The notes below the pieces were generated by a model that saw only the letters and a program-made list of their open reading frames with translations, did not search any database and had not been told where the DNA came from. The position numbers and the translations under genes were made by a program. From Janthinobacterium sp. PAMC25594 (lineage in GTDB: Bacteria; Pseudomonadota; Gammaproteobacteria; Burkholderiales; Burkholderiaceae_D), in the NCBI RefSeq assembly GCF_019443505.1, contig NZ_CP080377.1, forward strand, positions 5,828,001 to 5,892,000: DNA of 64,000 bases, written 5' to 3'. This document shows, one piece after another, positions 1-7,164 of the stretch (positions within the stretch are counted from its first letter, which is position 1; each line of letters opens with the position of its first letter).

Positions 1-48
1 CATAGTCCAAGACCAGGCGCGCGGTTTTACCAAAACAAGGGGTTAATC

Positions 49-1347
49 ATGCAGTTCCTGGAACGCTATTTCAAACTGAAGGACAACGGAACCAATGTGC
101 GCACGGAGCTGCTGGCCGGCCTGACCACATTCCTGACGATGGCCTACATCATCTTCGTCAACCCGTCCATCCTGGGCGATGCGGGCATGCCGAAAGACTC
201 CGTCTTTGTTGCCACCTGCCTGGCGGCCGCCATCGGCACCCTGATCATGGGCTTGTACGCGAACTATCCGATCGCGCTGGCGCCGGGCATGGGCCTGAAT
301 GCATATTTCTCGTACACGGTGGTCAAGGGCATGGGCATGAGCTGGGAAGTGGCGCTGGGCGCCGTCTTCATTTCCGGCTGCCTGTTCATCCTGGTCAGCC
401 TGTTCAAGGTGCGCGAGATGATCATCAACAGCATCCCGCCCGCGCTGCGCACGGCGATCACGGTGGGTATCGGCCTGTTCCTGGCCATCATTTCGCTGAA
501 AAGCGCCGGCATCGTGGTATCGAACCCCGCCACCATCATCGCGCTGGGCGACTTGCACCAGGCGGCGCCCATCCTGGCCATTCTCGGTTTCTTCATCATC
601 GTTGCGCTGGACCGCCTGAAAGTGCCGGGCGCCATCCTGATCGGCATCCTCACCATCACCATCGCCAGCTTCTTCTTTGGCGGCAACCAGTTCAACGGCA
701 TCGTCTCGGCGCCGCCCGCCATCGAGCCGACCCTGTTCAAGCTCGACATCATGGGCGCGTTGTCGATCGGCATCGTCAACGTGGTGCTGGTGTTTTTCCT
801 GGTGGAATTGTTCGATGCGACGGGTACCCTGATGGGCGTGGCCAACCGTGCCGGCTTGTTGAAAGACGGCAAGATGGAACGCATGAACAAGGCCTTGCTG
901 GCCGACAGCACGGCGATCGCCGCCGGCGCCTGCCTGGGCACGTCCAGCACCACGGCTTTCGTGGAAAGCGCGGCCGGCGTGCAAGCGGGTGGCCGCACGG
1001 GCTTGACGGCCGTGGCCGTCGCGCTGCTGTTCCTGGGTAGCCTGTTCTTCGCCCCGCTGGCGCACACGGTGCCGCCGTACGCGACGGCGCCAGCGCTGCT
1101 GTACGTGGCGTGCCTGATGCTGCGCGAACTGACGTATATCGACTGGGATGACAGTACGGAAAGCATTCCGGCCGCCATCACGGCGCTGATGATGCCGTTT
1201 ACCTATTCGGTGGCCAGCGGCGTGGCGTTCGGCTTCATCACCTACGCGGTATTGAAACTGTTGACGGGCAAGGGCAAGCAAGTATCGGTGGTGGCTTACA
1301 TCATTGCCGCCATCTTCCTGTTCAAGTTTATCTACCTGGGCGAATAG
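49..1347 (+). CDS. NCS2-family purine (hypoxanthine/guanine/adenine-type) permease
   Basis: A 432-residue polytopic inner-membrane protein of the nucleobase:cation symporter-2 family, of the AzgA/PbuG/GhxP type, predicted to import purine bases with protons. The family opening (TELLAGLTTFLTMAYIIFVNP) is present, followed by APGMGLNAYFSY near residues 83-94 and an NVVLVFFLVELFDATGT stretch in the middle. These are typical of the hypoxanthine/guanine/adenine branch rather than the xanthine/uracil branch. Length is normal for the family. The start ATG has an AAGGGG ribosome site about 9 bases upstream. The gene converges on a GntR regulator, with a shared hairpin terminator between them. Exact purine specificity cannot be told from sequence. 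Confidence 0.9.
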   Translation: MQFLERYFKLKDNGTNVRTELLAGLTTFLTMAYIIFVNPSILGDAGMPKDSVFVATCLAAAIGTLIMGLYANYPIALAPGMGLNAYFSYTVVKGMGMSWEVALGAVFISGCLFILVSLFKVREMIINSIPPALRTAITVGIGLFLAIISLKSAGIVVSNPATIIALGDLHQAAPILAILGFFIIVALDRLKVPGAILIGILTITIASFFFGGNQFNGIVSAPPAIEPTLFKLDIMGALSIGIVNVVLVFFLVELFDATGTLMGVANRAGLLKDGKMERMNKALLADSTAIAAGACLGTSSTTAFVESAAGVQAGGRTGLTAVAVALLFLGSLFFAPLAHTVPPYATAPALLYVACLMLRELTYIDWDDSTESIPAAITALMMPFTYSVASGVAFGFITYAVLKLLTGKGKQVSVVAYIIAAIFLFKFIYLGE

Positions 1348-1368
1348 CGGGTTTGCCGCCGCAATGAC

Positions 1369-1406
1369 AAGGCCGTCCGTGCACCAGCAGGGCGGCCTTT
1401 TCTTTT
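1369..1406. terminator. Bidirectional intrinsic terminator between permease and gntR
   Basis: Inverted arms AAGGCCGTCC and GGGCGGCCTT (one mismatch) surround an 11-base loop and are followed by a TTTTCTTTT run on the plus strand. It lies between two convergent genes and can serve both. Confidence 0.7.
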
Positions 1407-1414
1407 GCTGCGGC

Positions 1415-2122
1415 TTACATCAGCAGCGCCGCCACCAGGTCTTTCCTGGCGTCGCAGGCGCTGCCGTCGAAGCGCAAGGCCGCTTCCACATGCGTCAGGT
1501 GCTCGACCATCAGGCGCGCCGCCAGGTCCGCGTCGCCGCTGCGCGCCGCTTCCAGAAAACGGCCGTGTTCGTCGTACGAGCAGGCGGCGGCATGGCCGGA
1601 CTGGTACAGCATGGTGATGAGCGAGCTGCGCCCCACCAGTTCGCGCACGATATCGCGCAGCACGGCGTTGCCGGCGATGTCGGCCAGCAAGACGTGGAAG
1701 TCGCCCAGCAGTTGCGAGCGCAGCGGCGTCGCTTGTGCCAGCGCCAGGCGCTCCGCTTTCAGGTGCCGCTCCAGCATCCGGTAGTCGGCGGGTTTGGCCC
1801 GCGCGACGAATTCGCGCGCCAGGGCCGCTTCGATGATGCGCCGCGCGGCGAAGATGTCGCGCGCTTCCGCTTCGGTGGGCTGGCTGACGAAGGCGCCCTT
1901 GTCGGGCACCATGCGGATCAGTTTGTCTTTCGACAGGATCAGCAGGGCGGCGCGGATCTTGGTGCGGCTGACGCCATACAGCCGGCACAGCGCCTCTTCG
2001 CGCAGCCGCGTACCGGGCGGCAATTGGCGCGCCACGATGGCGGCCGCGATATGCTCGGCAATTTCCGCCGAGCTATCGCCGCTGCCGGGCTTATCCACCA
2101 GGGATGCGCTTGATTCTGTCAT
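1415..2122 (-). CDS. GntR-family regulator, FadR/FCD subgroup
   Basis: A 235-residue transcription factor. Residues about 18-85 form the winged helix-turn-helix, with the GntR signature LPPGTRLREEAL and YGVSRTKIRAAL. Residues about 90-220 form an all-helical FCD ligand domain with the usual metal-binding Asp/His residues (GDFHVLL, DEHGRFLEA, EHLTHVEAAL). FCD regulators sense small organic acids or similar ligands. The gene converges on the purine permease, so control of nucleobase uptake or catabolism is possible but unproven; it is not in an operon with an enzyme. Confidence 0.85.
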   Translation of the reverse strand: MTESSASLVDKPGSGDSSAEIAEHIAAAIVARQLPPGTRLREEALCRLYGVSRTKIRAALLILSKDKLIRMVPDKGAFVSQPTEAEARDIFAARRIIEAALAREFVARAKPADYRMLERHLKAERLALAQATPLRSQLLGDFHVLLADIAGNAVLRDIVRELVGRSSLITMLYQSGHAAACSYDEHGRFLEAARSGDADLAARLMVEHLTHVEAALRFDGSACDARKDLVAALLM

Positions 2123-2168
2123 GTCGGGTGAGAGCAGTCAGCCAGGGGCAAGGATAAGCCTTGCAAGC

Positions 2169-2211
2169 GCATGCCGGCAGCGGGGTGGTCGACGCCCCGC
2201 TGCCGGCATGC
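2169..2211. repeat. Perfect 17-bp inverted repeat upstream of gntR
   Basis: Arms at 2169-2185 and 2195-2211 are perfectly complementary (GCATGCCGGCAGCGGGG) around a 9-base loop containing GTCGAC. No T-tract follows on either strand, so it is not a classical terminator. It sits about 47 bases upstream of the gntR start codon and could be an operator or a structured leader. Confidence 0.7.
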
Positions 2212-2340
2212 CGTTAGTGCCTTGCGTGTCGGCAAGGCCTGGCTATTCTACTATCTTGCGTGGCGCCGCGCAGACGCACCCAGCCACCTGGCAAGGCTTG
2301 TTCCCTGGCGGCGTATTTTGCTGGCCATGCAGATTGAAAC

Positions 2341-2369
2341 TGGACATGCGAATTTTTGACGTATATAAT
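2341..2369 (+). promoter_or_regulatory. Sigma-70 promoter of tRNA-Asn
   Basis: A -35 box TGGACA (2341-2346) and a perfect -10 box TATAAT (2364-2369) are separated by 17 bases and end 11 bases before the tRNA. Confidence 0.75.
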
Positions 2370-2380
2370 TCGGCCTCCTT

Positions 2381-2456
2381 TCCCTGATAGCTCAGTTGGT
2401 AGAGCGACGGACTGTTAATCCGCAGGTCCCTGGTTCGAGTCCAGGTCGGGGAGCCA
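2381..2456 (+). tRNA. tRNA-Asn (anticodon GTT)
   Basis: A 76-nt cloverleaf. The 7-bp acceptor stem TCCCTGA/TCGGGGA has one T-G pair, the D-arm is CTCAGTTGGTAGAG, the anticodon loop CTGTTAA carries anticodon GTT, and the T-arm holds GGTTCGAGTCC. The encoded CCA end is present after discriminator G. The 3' part is duplicated at 12844-12892, which marks it as the integration site of the following island. Confidence 0.96.
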
Positions 2457-2459
2457 GAA
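2418..2459 (+). repeat. attL-like direct repeat: 3' end of tRNA-Asn
   Basis: 42 bases from the anticodon arm to just past CCA are identical to 12851-12892. With one mismatch the match extends leftwards to 49 bases (2411-2459 against 12844-12892). This is the expected product of tyrosine-recombinase integration into a tRNA 3' end. Confidence 0.9.
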
Positions 2460-2472
2460 TAAAGCGTTGAAA

Positions 2473-2505
2473 ATAAAGGCCTTCTTCGGAAGGCCTTTAT
2501 CGTTT
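2473..2505 (+). terminator. Intrinsic terminator after tRNA-Asn
   Basis: A 12-bp perfect stem ATAAAGGCCTTC/GAAGGCCTTTAT with a TTCG tetraloop, 16 bases after the tRNA, followed by CGTTT. It lies inside the island's left edge. Confidence 0.75.
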
Positions 2506-2535
2506 ACGGCTGAAAGACTGGTTTTGATAGCGCGG

Positions 2536-2703
2536 TGCAGTCAGAATTTCCACCACGGCTTCCTTGGCTCGAACACATTGTTTTTCATTGTGGCGGTGCT
2601 GCCCTTGAGCAGCGTTACGGGGTCTTCAGAGCCGACAAATGTATTCCCTTCGATGCGAATGTTTTCGCTGGCATCCGTGAGATAGATGTTGTGTCTTGTT
2701 GCC
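2536..2703. repeat. Direct repeat of beta-helix gene 3' end (copy 1; copy 2 at 6101-6268)
   Basis: About 165 bases covering the last ~55 codons of the first and third beta-helix genes, plus the following CTGACTGCAC, are nearly identical to 6101-6268. This reflects module duplication and gives homology for recombination. Confidence 0.85.
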
Positions 2704-3623
2704 GAGTGTCCTTTAACTTCGATTGTATTGTTGCGGATAACTGTGTTGGAGGCCTGGTGTAGCACGATAGCTGCTTTTTGGACCTGCCATTCTTCAATCT
2801 CGCTATAAATACGCCCTGGAGTATAGCGGCCCTCCATTAGCTTATTGAACGTAAAGGGTATCAGTCCCGGCATCAATTTTCGTGTGAGAATAATTGTGTT
2901 ATTTTCAATTAGTCCACGGGGGCCCGCCATCATTATGGCCGCTCGACCATCACTCTCGATAATGCAGTTTCTGATTATATTGCCATCGCCTTCGAGGATA
3001 ATTCCTATGTTGTCGGTGATGATGCGCAAATTCTCTAAAATAAATTCGGTTTTCTCATAGCTTGCCCGCGAGCCTGGAACTTGGTCATCAAGAAACAGCA
3101 TATCCCAATGATTGATAAGTTTAATCCCTACACCTAGTCCGCGCAGGTCTATTACTCCATTTTTTATCGTAATGATTTTAGTGCTTTGGGTGAATATAAA
3201 GTTCGGTTTATTGGGCTGTGTGGAACTCTTATTTTGTTGAGCGTAGGCTATTATTCCACTAGAATGACCATCACTATGTAAAGTGTGATTGTTCAAGTTG
3301 ATAGTTACACTGCCGCCCTTAATTGCGAGCAAATGACGATAAGCAGCTGGAGCGCAATGCCCCGCTCCGCAAAATCGACGTTGCCTGAAATCAACCGCAA
3401 CGCAGTATCGACCAGCTTCCCACACCACTGCTTCCTGAAATGTTTCATCTTCTGGGCGTAGGTCGGTACACGGTTGAGAATCCAGGGTTGATGGAATCGG
3501 TGAATTTAGCAGGGGCCTCGTTTCATTCCCCGGCCAAAACAACCATGCGATAAATGGAAGAACAAGTAGGCCTAGAAACTTTGTTCGCCGACGAACTGGT
3601 TTTGGAAATGAAAAGAAGGTCAT
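2541..3623 (-). CDS. Membrane-anchored beta-helix protein, predicted Rhs immunity (module 3)
   Basis: 360 residues. The N-terminus is basic (RRRTK) followed by one hydrophobic segment at about 15-31, giving an N-in signal anchor with the rest in the periplasm. A Cys-containing head (about 50-95) precedes a run of right-handed parallel beta-helix rungs, for example DGNIIRNCIIESDG, GLIENNTIILT, NTVIRNNTIEVKG and NIRIEGNTFVGSED. It is very close to the protein at 6106-7164, with identical N- and C-terminal blocks, and more distant from 3734-4759. Its ATG overlaps by one base the stop (TAATG) of a toxin-tip remnant. This coupling suggests it is the immunity partner of a lost toxin. No enzymatic residues were recognised; the function is inference. 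Confidence 0.7.
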   Translation of the reverse strand: MTFFSFPKPVRRRTKFLGLLVLPFIAWLFWPGNETRPLLNSPIPSTLDSQPCTDLRPEDETFQEAVVWEAGRYCVAVDFRQRRFCGAGHCAPAAYRHLLAIKGGSVTINLNNHTLHSDGHSSGIIAYAQQNKSSTQPNKPNFIFTQSTKIITIKNGVIDLRGLGVGIKLINHWDMLFLDDQVPGSRASYEKTEFILENLRIITDNIGIILEGDGNIIRNCIIESDGRAAIMMAGPRGLIENNTIILTRKLMPGLIPFTFNKLMEGRYTPGRIYSEIEEWQVQKAAIVLHQASNTVIRNNTIEVKGHSATRHNIYLTDASENIRIEGNTFVGSEDPVTLLKGSTATMKNNVFEPRKPWWKF

Positions 3624-3733
3624 TATTTTTTCGGCAGTGACGCCGTCCCTTTCGGAAGAATCGTTCCAATATAGTCGGCTGGCTTCACTTTGTTTAATGT
3701 CGTAGCGTGTTTTTCGTTTATTTTACTGGAGAG
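3623..3733 (-). pseudogene. Remnant of a third Rhs toxin tip (last ~35 codons)
   Basis: Read on the minus strand up to the TAA at 3623-3625, this stretch encodes residues ending KPADYIGTILPKGTASLPKK. That matches the C-terminus of the intact tip at 7164-8501 (NPSDYVGTILPKGTAPLPKK). It begins directly after the stop codon of the upstream beta-helix gene, in the same frame, and has no start of its own. The rest of this toxin copy has been deleted, leaving the downstream immunity-like gene as an orphan. Confidence 0.75.
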
Positions 3734-4759
3734 CTACCACCATGGAAGTCTTTGCTCGTAAGTATTATTTCTTAAATTAGATGTGCTCCCATTCGTCAAG
3801 GTGACTGGGTCATCCGTTCCAACAAATGTATTCCCCTCGATTTGCACGCCGATACTAGTGTCGGTCAGGTAAATGTTGTGCCTGCTTGAGGACTTTCCTT
3901 TGACCTCAATTCGATTGCCACGGATGACTGTTCCCGTCGCACGATGGAGTGCAATAGCTGCTCGAGGAGCCTTGCGAAAATCAGAAAGATTGGCAATTTG
4001 GTATACAATTCCTTTGTTGCCATGTGCGAGCCAAGTGGGGATGAGTGGGTCGGTGAGAACGATGGTGTTATTCAGAATTTTTCCGTTCGGTCCCGCCATC
4101 ATGATGGCGCTATCGCCACCACTTTCGATGACACAGTTGCGGATGATGTTGCCGTCGCCTTCCAGCATCACTCCCACGTTATCTGCCCTTATCAGCAAAT
4201 TTTCGAGAATGACCCCTGATTTTTTAAATCCTGGGAAGTTTTTCGGCGCGGGGGTGTTAATGTCGGACATGGGCCAATGGTCTAAGAAATCTACTGCAGT
4301 GCCGAGACCCCTGATTTCCAGAACACCATTCTGGACCGTGGTATTCTTAGGCATCGGTTTCTCGCCCTGCTCAATCCTTTCCGCCACGATTCCGCCAGAA
4401 TTTCCGTCACTATGCAAGGTGTGGTTGGCCAAATCGACCGTGACATCGTTTGCCATCACACCAAGTAGATGGCGATAGGGGGTGGGTCCGGTGTGTCCCG
4501 CAAAATCGGACAGACGCTGTTGCCAAAAATCGACGGCAATGCAGTGTTTCCCCGGCGTATCAATTACTGCTTCCTGATATGGCCCGAATTCTGGCCGAAC
4601 TTCGACACAAGGCAGAGTTGTCTTGGCAACCAGACGCGGTGGACGCAGAACCGGCGGGCTATCTGTCATTCGCCATAACGTCCAACTAACAAGAAGGAGA
4701 CCAACGATGAGTACGAGCGTTCCACGGCGAAGTGAACGGAATTTGCGGTAGAGGTTCAT
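3734..4759 (-). CDS. Membrane-anchored beta-helix protein, predicted Rhs immunity (module 2)
   Basis: 341 residues with the same plan as the neighbouring paralogs: a basic N-terminus (RKFRSLRRG), one hydrophobic segment at about 14-30, then periplasmic beta-helix rungs such as NIIRNCVIESGG, KILNNTIVLTD, TVIRGNRIEVKG and VQIEGNTFVGTDD. It ends at PWW, lacking the final KF of the other two. The start codon overlaps the ancestral end of the upstream toxin copy as ATGA (4756-4759), the usual sign of translational coupling in toxin/immunity pairs. It is the most diverged of the three, consistent with a distinct toxin variant. A periplasmic polysaccharide-binding or lyase-like role is the main alternative. 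Confidence 0.7.
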   Translation of the reverse strand: MNLYRKFRSLRRGTLVLIVGLLLVSWTLWRMTDSPPVLRPPRLVAKTTLPCVEVRPEFGPYQEAVIDTPGKHCIAVDFWQQRLSDFAGHTGPTPYRHLLGVMANDVTVDLANHTLHSDGNSGGIVAERIEQGEKPMPKNTTVQNGVLEIRGLGTAVDFLDHWPMSDINTPAPKNFPGFKKSGVILENLLIRADNVGVMLEGDGNIIRNCVIESGGDSAIMMAGPNGKILNNTIVLTDPLIPTWLAHGNKGIVYQIANLSDFRKAPRAAIALHRATGTVIRGNRIEVKGKSSSRHNIYLTDTSIGVQIEGNTFVGTDDPVTLTNGSTSNLRNNTYEQRLPWW

Positions 4760-4964
4760 TTTCTTTCCTCAGGCAAGGGAGCAGCTCCCTGGGGAGGAAT
4801 GGTGCCGACGTAGTCCGCGGGCTTCAATCTATTTAATGCGTCCCCACGGTTTTTTTCAGCTATCTTACGGGAAAATGCATCAGTTCCTTTCTCGTAGGTC
4901 ATATCTATTCCTTTATAACCAAGGTAATTCAGTGCGTCATTTAGAATTGCAATCTTAGGTTCTA
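4756..4964 (-). pseudogene. Out-of-frame C-terminal remnant of toxin tip 2
   Basis: In the frame ending with the TGA at 4756-4758 this encodes about 65 residues (HLEPKIAILNDALNYLGYKG to PADYVGTIPPQGAAPLPEE). It aligns with the C-terminus of the tip at 7164-8501 (FQNKIATLNNGLITLGYSG ... PSDYVGTILPKGTAPLPKK). It is in a different frame from the upstream toxin fragment and is joined to it by an out-of-frame deletion of roughly 45 codons. The stop overlaps the next beta-helix start. Confidence 0.8.
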
Positions 4965-4969
4965 GATGT

Positions 4970-6121
4970 TTAGTTTCGTGCGATCATATTCCTCGTCGCA
5001 GCATGGCCCTGTTTCGCTCCAGGAAGGCCTACGACATCATGATTGAAGGAATAGTCCGGATGCTCTCCGCCAGTGAGATGGCCGGCGCCAAGGCCGAAAG
5101 TGGTTGCGGAATAGGAGTTGTTGAATCGGTCCCGGTGAGCAAAAGTGTCCTCTAACGCGTGAAGATATTCACCGAACAGTTGCGCGCTGGAGTGGCAATT
5201 GGCATTCGGGTCTGTTTTCGCGAAATTTGATGCGTTCAGTAGTCGCGCGAGTTGGGGGCTTCCAGGATTCACGATATGGCGGTCCACGTAGCTTTGTAAG
5301 TCGACACCTATGGCAAACCGATAGGCGCTCTCGACAAGTGTGCGTGGCGGGTCGTAACCGTCTTGAACAAAATGGTAGCGGGCGAGTGCCGGTTGATTTA
5401 CCAGCAGGCTATCGGGATGGAGACCATCCGGTAGCATTGGTTCCGTCACTGGATTTTCGTCAATATACTGGGTGGCCAAGGCAATTTGTCGTGCGGTATC
5501 CTTATCCACGCCCGCCGTGATGGCCAGGAAGAACGTCATGTAATAGTGCACATCGATTTGGTACAGCCCCAGCGGGTCGATGTTGGTCAAGGGATTATCC
5601 GAGACATAGGCATATGGATTGATGCCGCCTTGGCCCATCGGGTCGGGCGTCAGGTAGCAACCCGGTGCCGGGTCGTAGTCGCGCAGGTAGTTGTAATGCG
5701 CCTTGATGTGGCCCTGACCGTCAGTCTCGGCGGCCATCCGCTGGTCGCGGTACAGTGAGTAGGTGGCGGCGTCGTTCGCTGACTCCCGAGTGAACGCAAT
5801 CGGCATCAGGGCCGCTTGCGCGGAGAAGGCCGTCTTGGCGATGCGCCCGCCCAAGGTGTTGACATGCAGCCGGCGTTCATTGCCCCGGGTCCAGGCGTAT
5901 TCGAGCAAACCGTTCGGCTTTCTGTCGAGACGTATGATGCCGTTCGCCGTCTTTTTGGTGCGACGCGGATGTGGGTTCTTCTGGTCGTGGTCGAAGTCGA
6001 TGCGGCCACCGGCGACCTCCCACCGCTGTTCCGCCGCGTTATGCCAGGTGCACAGGAATGCCTCCCGGCTGAGCGCTAGCCGAGTCAATACGTAGCCCTG
6101 TGCAGTCAGAATTTCCACCAC
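4970..6121 (-). pseudogene. Orphan Rhs tip with toxin domain, internally deleted and frameshifted (module 2)
   Basis: A 383-codon frame, opened only by a GTG inside the end of the preceding beta-helix gene. Residues about 40-90 resemble the N-terminal Rhs region (LEYAWTRGNERRLH against VEYIWTWTNGRRLH). The text then jumps to the late core (RIAKT...SLYRDQRMAAETDG) and again, through a shared HYNYL, to the DPMGQGG...NIDPLGL boundary. The toxin domain follows: DVHYYMTFF, RYHFVQDG, CHSSAQLFGEYLHALEDTFAH and HPDYSFNHD. It stops about 20 residues after the last motif because of an out-of-frame deletion. The His/Asp-rich motifs match the intact tip, so this was once a full toxin; it is now almost certainly inactive. 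Confidence 0.8.
5517..5700. repeat. Direct repeat of Rhs core/toxin boundary (copy 1; copy 2 at 8037-8220)
   Basis: About 184 bases encoding the DYDPA...DPLGL boundary and the first toxin residues are nearly identical to 8037-8220. This is the conserved segment through which Rhs tips are exchanged or displaced. Confidence 0.85.
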
Positions 6122-7164
6122 GGCTTCCTTGGCTCGAACACGTTGTTTTTCATTGTGGCGGTGCTGCCCTTGAGCAGCCTTACGGGGTCTTCAGAGCCGA
6201 CAAATGTATTCCCTTCGATGCGAATGTTTTCGCTGGCATCCGTGAGATAGATATTGTGTCTTGTTGCCGACGGCCCTTTAACTTCGATGCGGTTGCCGCT
6301 GATGACAGTGCCGGTGGCTTGGTGCAATGCAATTGCAGCTTTTGGCCTCATCTTTTCCTGGATAAGATCGGGAAAGTCTCGTGGTTCATTAAACTCAGTG
6401 GCGCGCATGTCGCCGGGAATAAATGGATTGGTGAGAATGATTGTATTATTCAGTATCTGACCGTTAGGTCCTGCCATCATGATTGCCGCCACACCTCCGC
6501 TTTCGATTATACAATTACGGACAATGTTGCCATCGCCTTCCAGGATTACGCTGGTGTTGTCGGTGATGATGCGCAAATTTTCTAAAATGAATTCGGTTTT
6601 CTCATAGGTTCTACCTAAAATTTGGGTTTCAATAAACAGCATACTCCCGTGATTGATAAACTCTACGCCAGTACCTCCTCCTCGCAAGTCTATAACGCTA
6701 TTCTGAATCGTAATCCGTGTCGTTTTTTGAGAAAAAGAAAAATTTGGATTGTCGCGTTCCATGGAGCCCTTGTTTGATTGTGTGTAAGCGACAATTCCAC
6801 TAGAGTGCCCATCACTATGCAAGGTATGATTTCTTAAGTCTATTGTCACGTCGCCTCCGCTGATATCAAGCAAATGTCGATAGGCAGCTGGAGCGCAATG
6901 CCCCGCTCCGCAAAATCGACGTTGCCAGAAGTCAACCGCAACGCAGTATCGACCAGCTTCCAGTACTATTGCTTCCTGAAATGTCTCATCTTCTGGGCGC
7001 AGGTCGATACACGATTGAGACTCCAGGGTTGATGGAATCGGTGAATTTAGCAGGGGCCTCGTTTCATTCCTCGGCCAAAACAACCATGCGATAAGCAGAA
7101 GAACAAGTAGGCCTAGAAACTTTGTTCGCCGACGAGCTGGTTTTGGAAATGAAAAGAGGCTCAT
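6106..7164 (-). CDS. Membrane-anchored beta-helix protein, predicted Rhs immunity (module 1)
   Basis: 352 residues. A basic start (RRRTKFL) leads into one hydrophobic segment at about 15-31 and then a periplasmic domain with paired Cys in the head (RYCVAVDF, RRFCGAGHC). Beta-helix rungs follow: NIVRNCIIESGG, QILNNTIILTN, TVISGNRIEVKG, IRIEGNTFVGSED and TMKNNVFEPRK. Its ATG overlaps by one base the TAA of the Rhs toxin tip at 7164-8501, so the two are translationally coupled. This position is where Rhs loci keep their immunity gene. A membrane-tethered periplasmic location would suit protection from a toxin acting in the periplasm or on membrane lipids. That role is inferred from position, not from known family function. 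Confidence 0.72.
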   Translation of the reverse strand: MSLFSFPKPARRRTKFLGLLVLLLIAWLFWPRNETRPLLNSPIPSTLESQSCIDLRPEDETFQEAIVLEAGRYCVAVDFWQRRFCGAGHCAPAAYRHLLDISGGDVTIDLRNHTLHSDGHSSGIVAYTQSNKGSMERDNPNFSFSQKTTRITIQNSVIDLRGGGTGVEFINHGSMLFIETQILGRTYEKTEFILENLRIITDNTSVILEGDGNIVRNCIIESGGVAAIMMAGPNGQILNNTIILTNPFIPGDMRATEFNEPRDFPDLIQEKMRPKAAIALHQATGTVISGNRIEVKGPSATRHNIYLTDASENIRIEGNTFVGSEDPVRLLKGSTATMKNNVFEPRKPWWKF

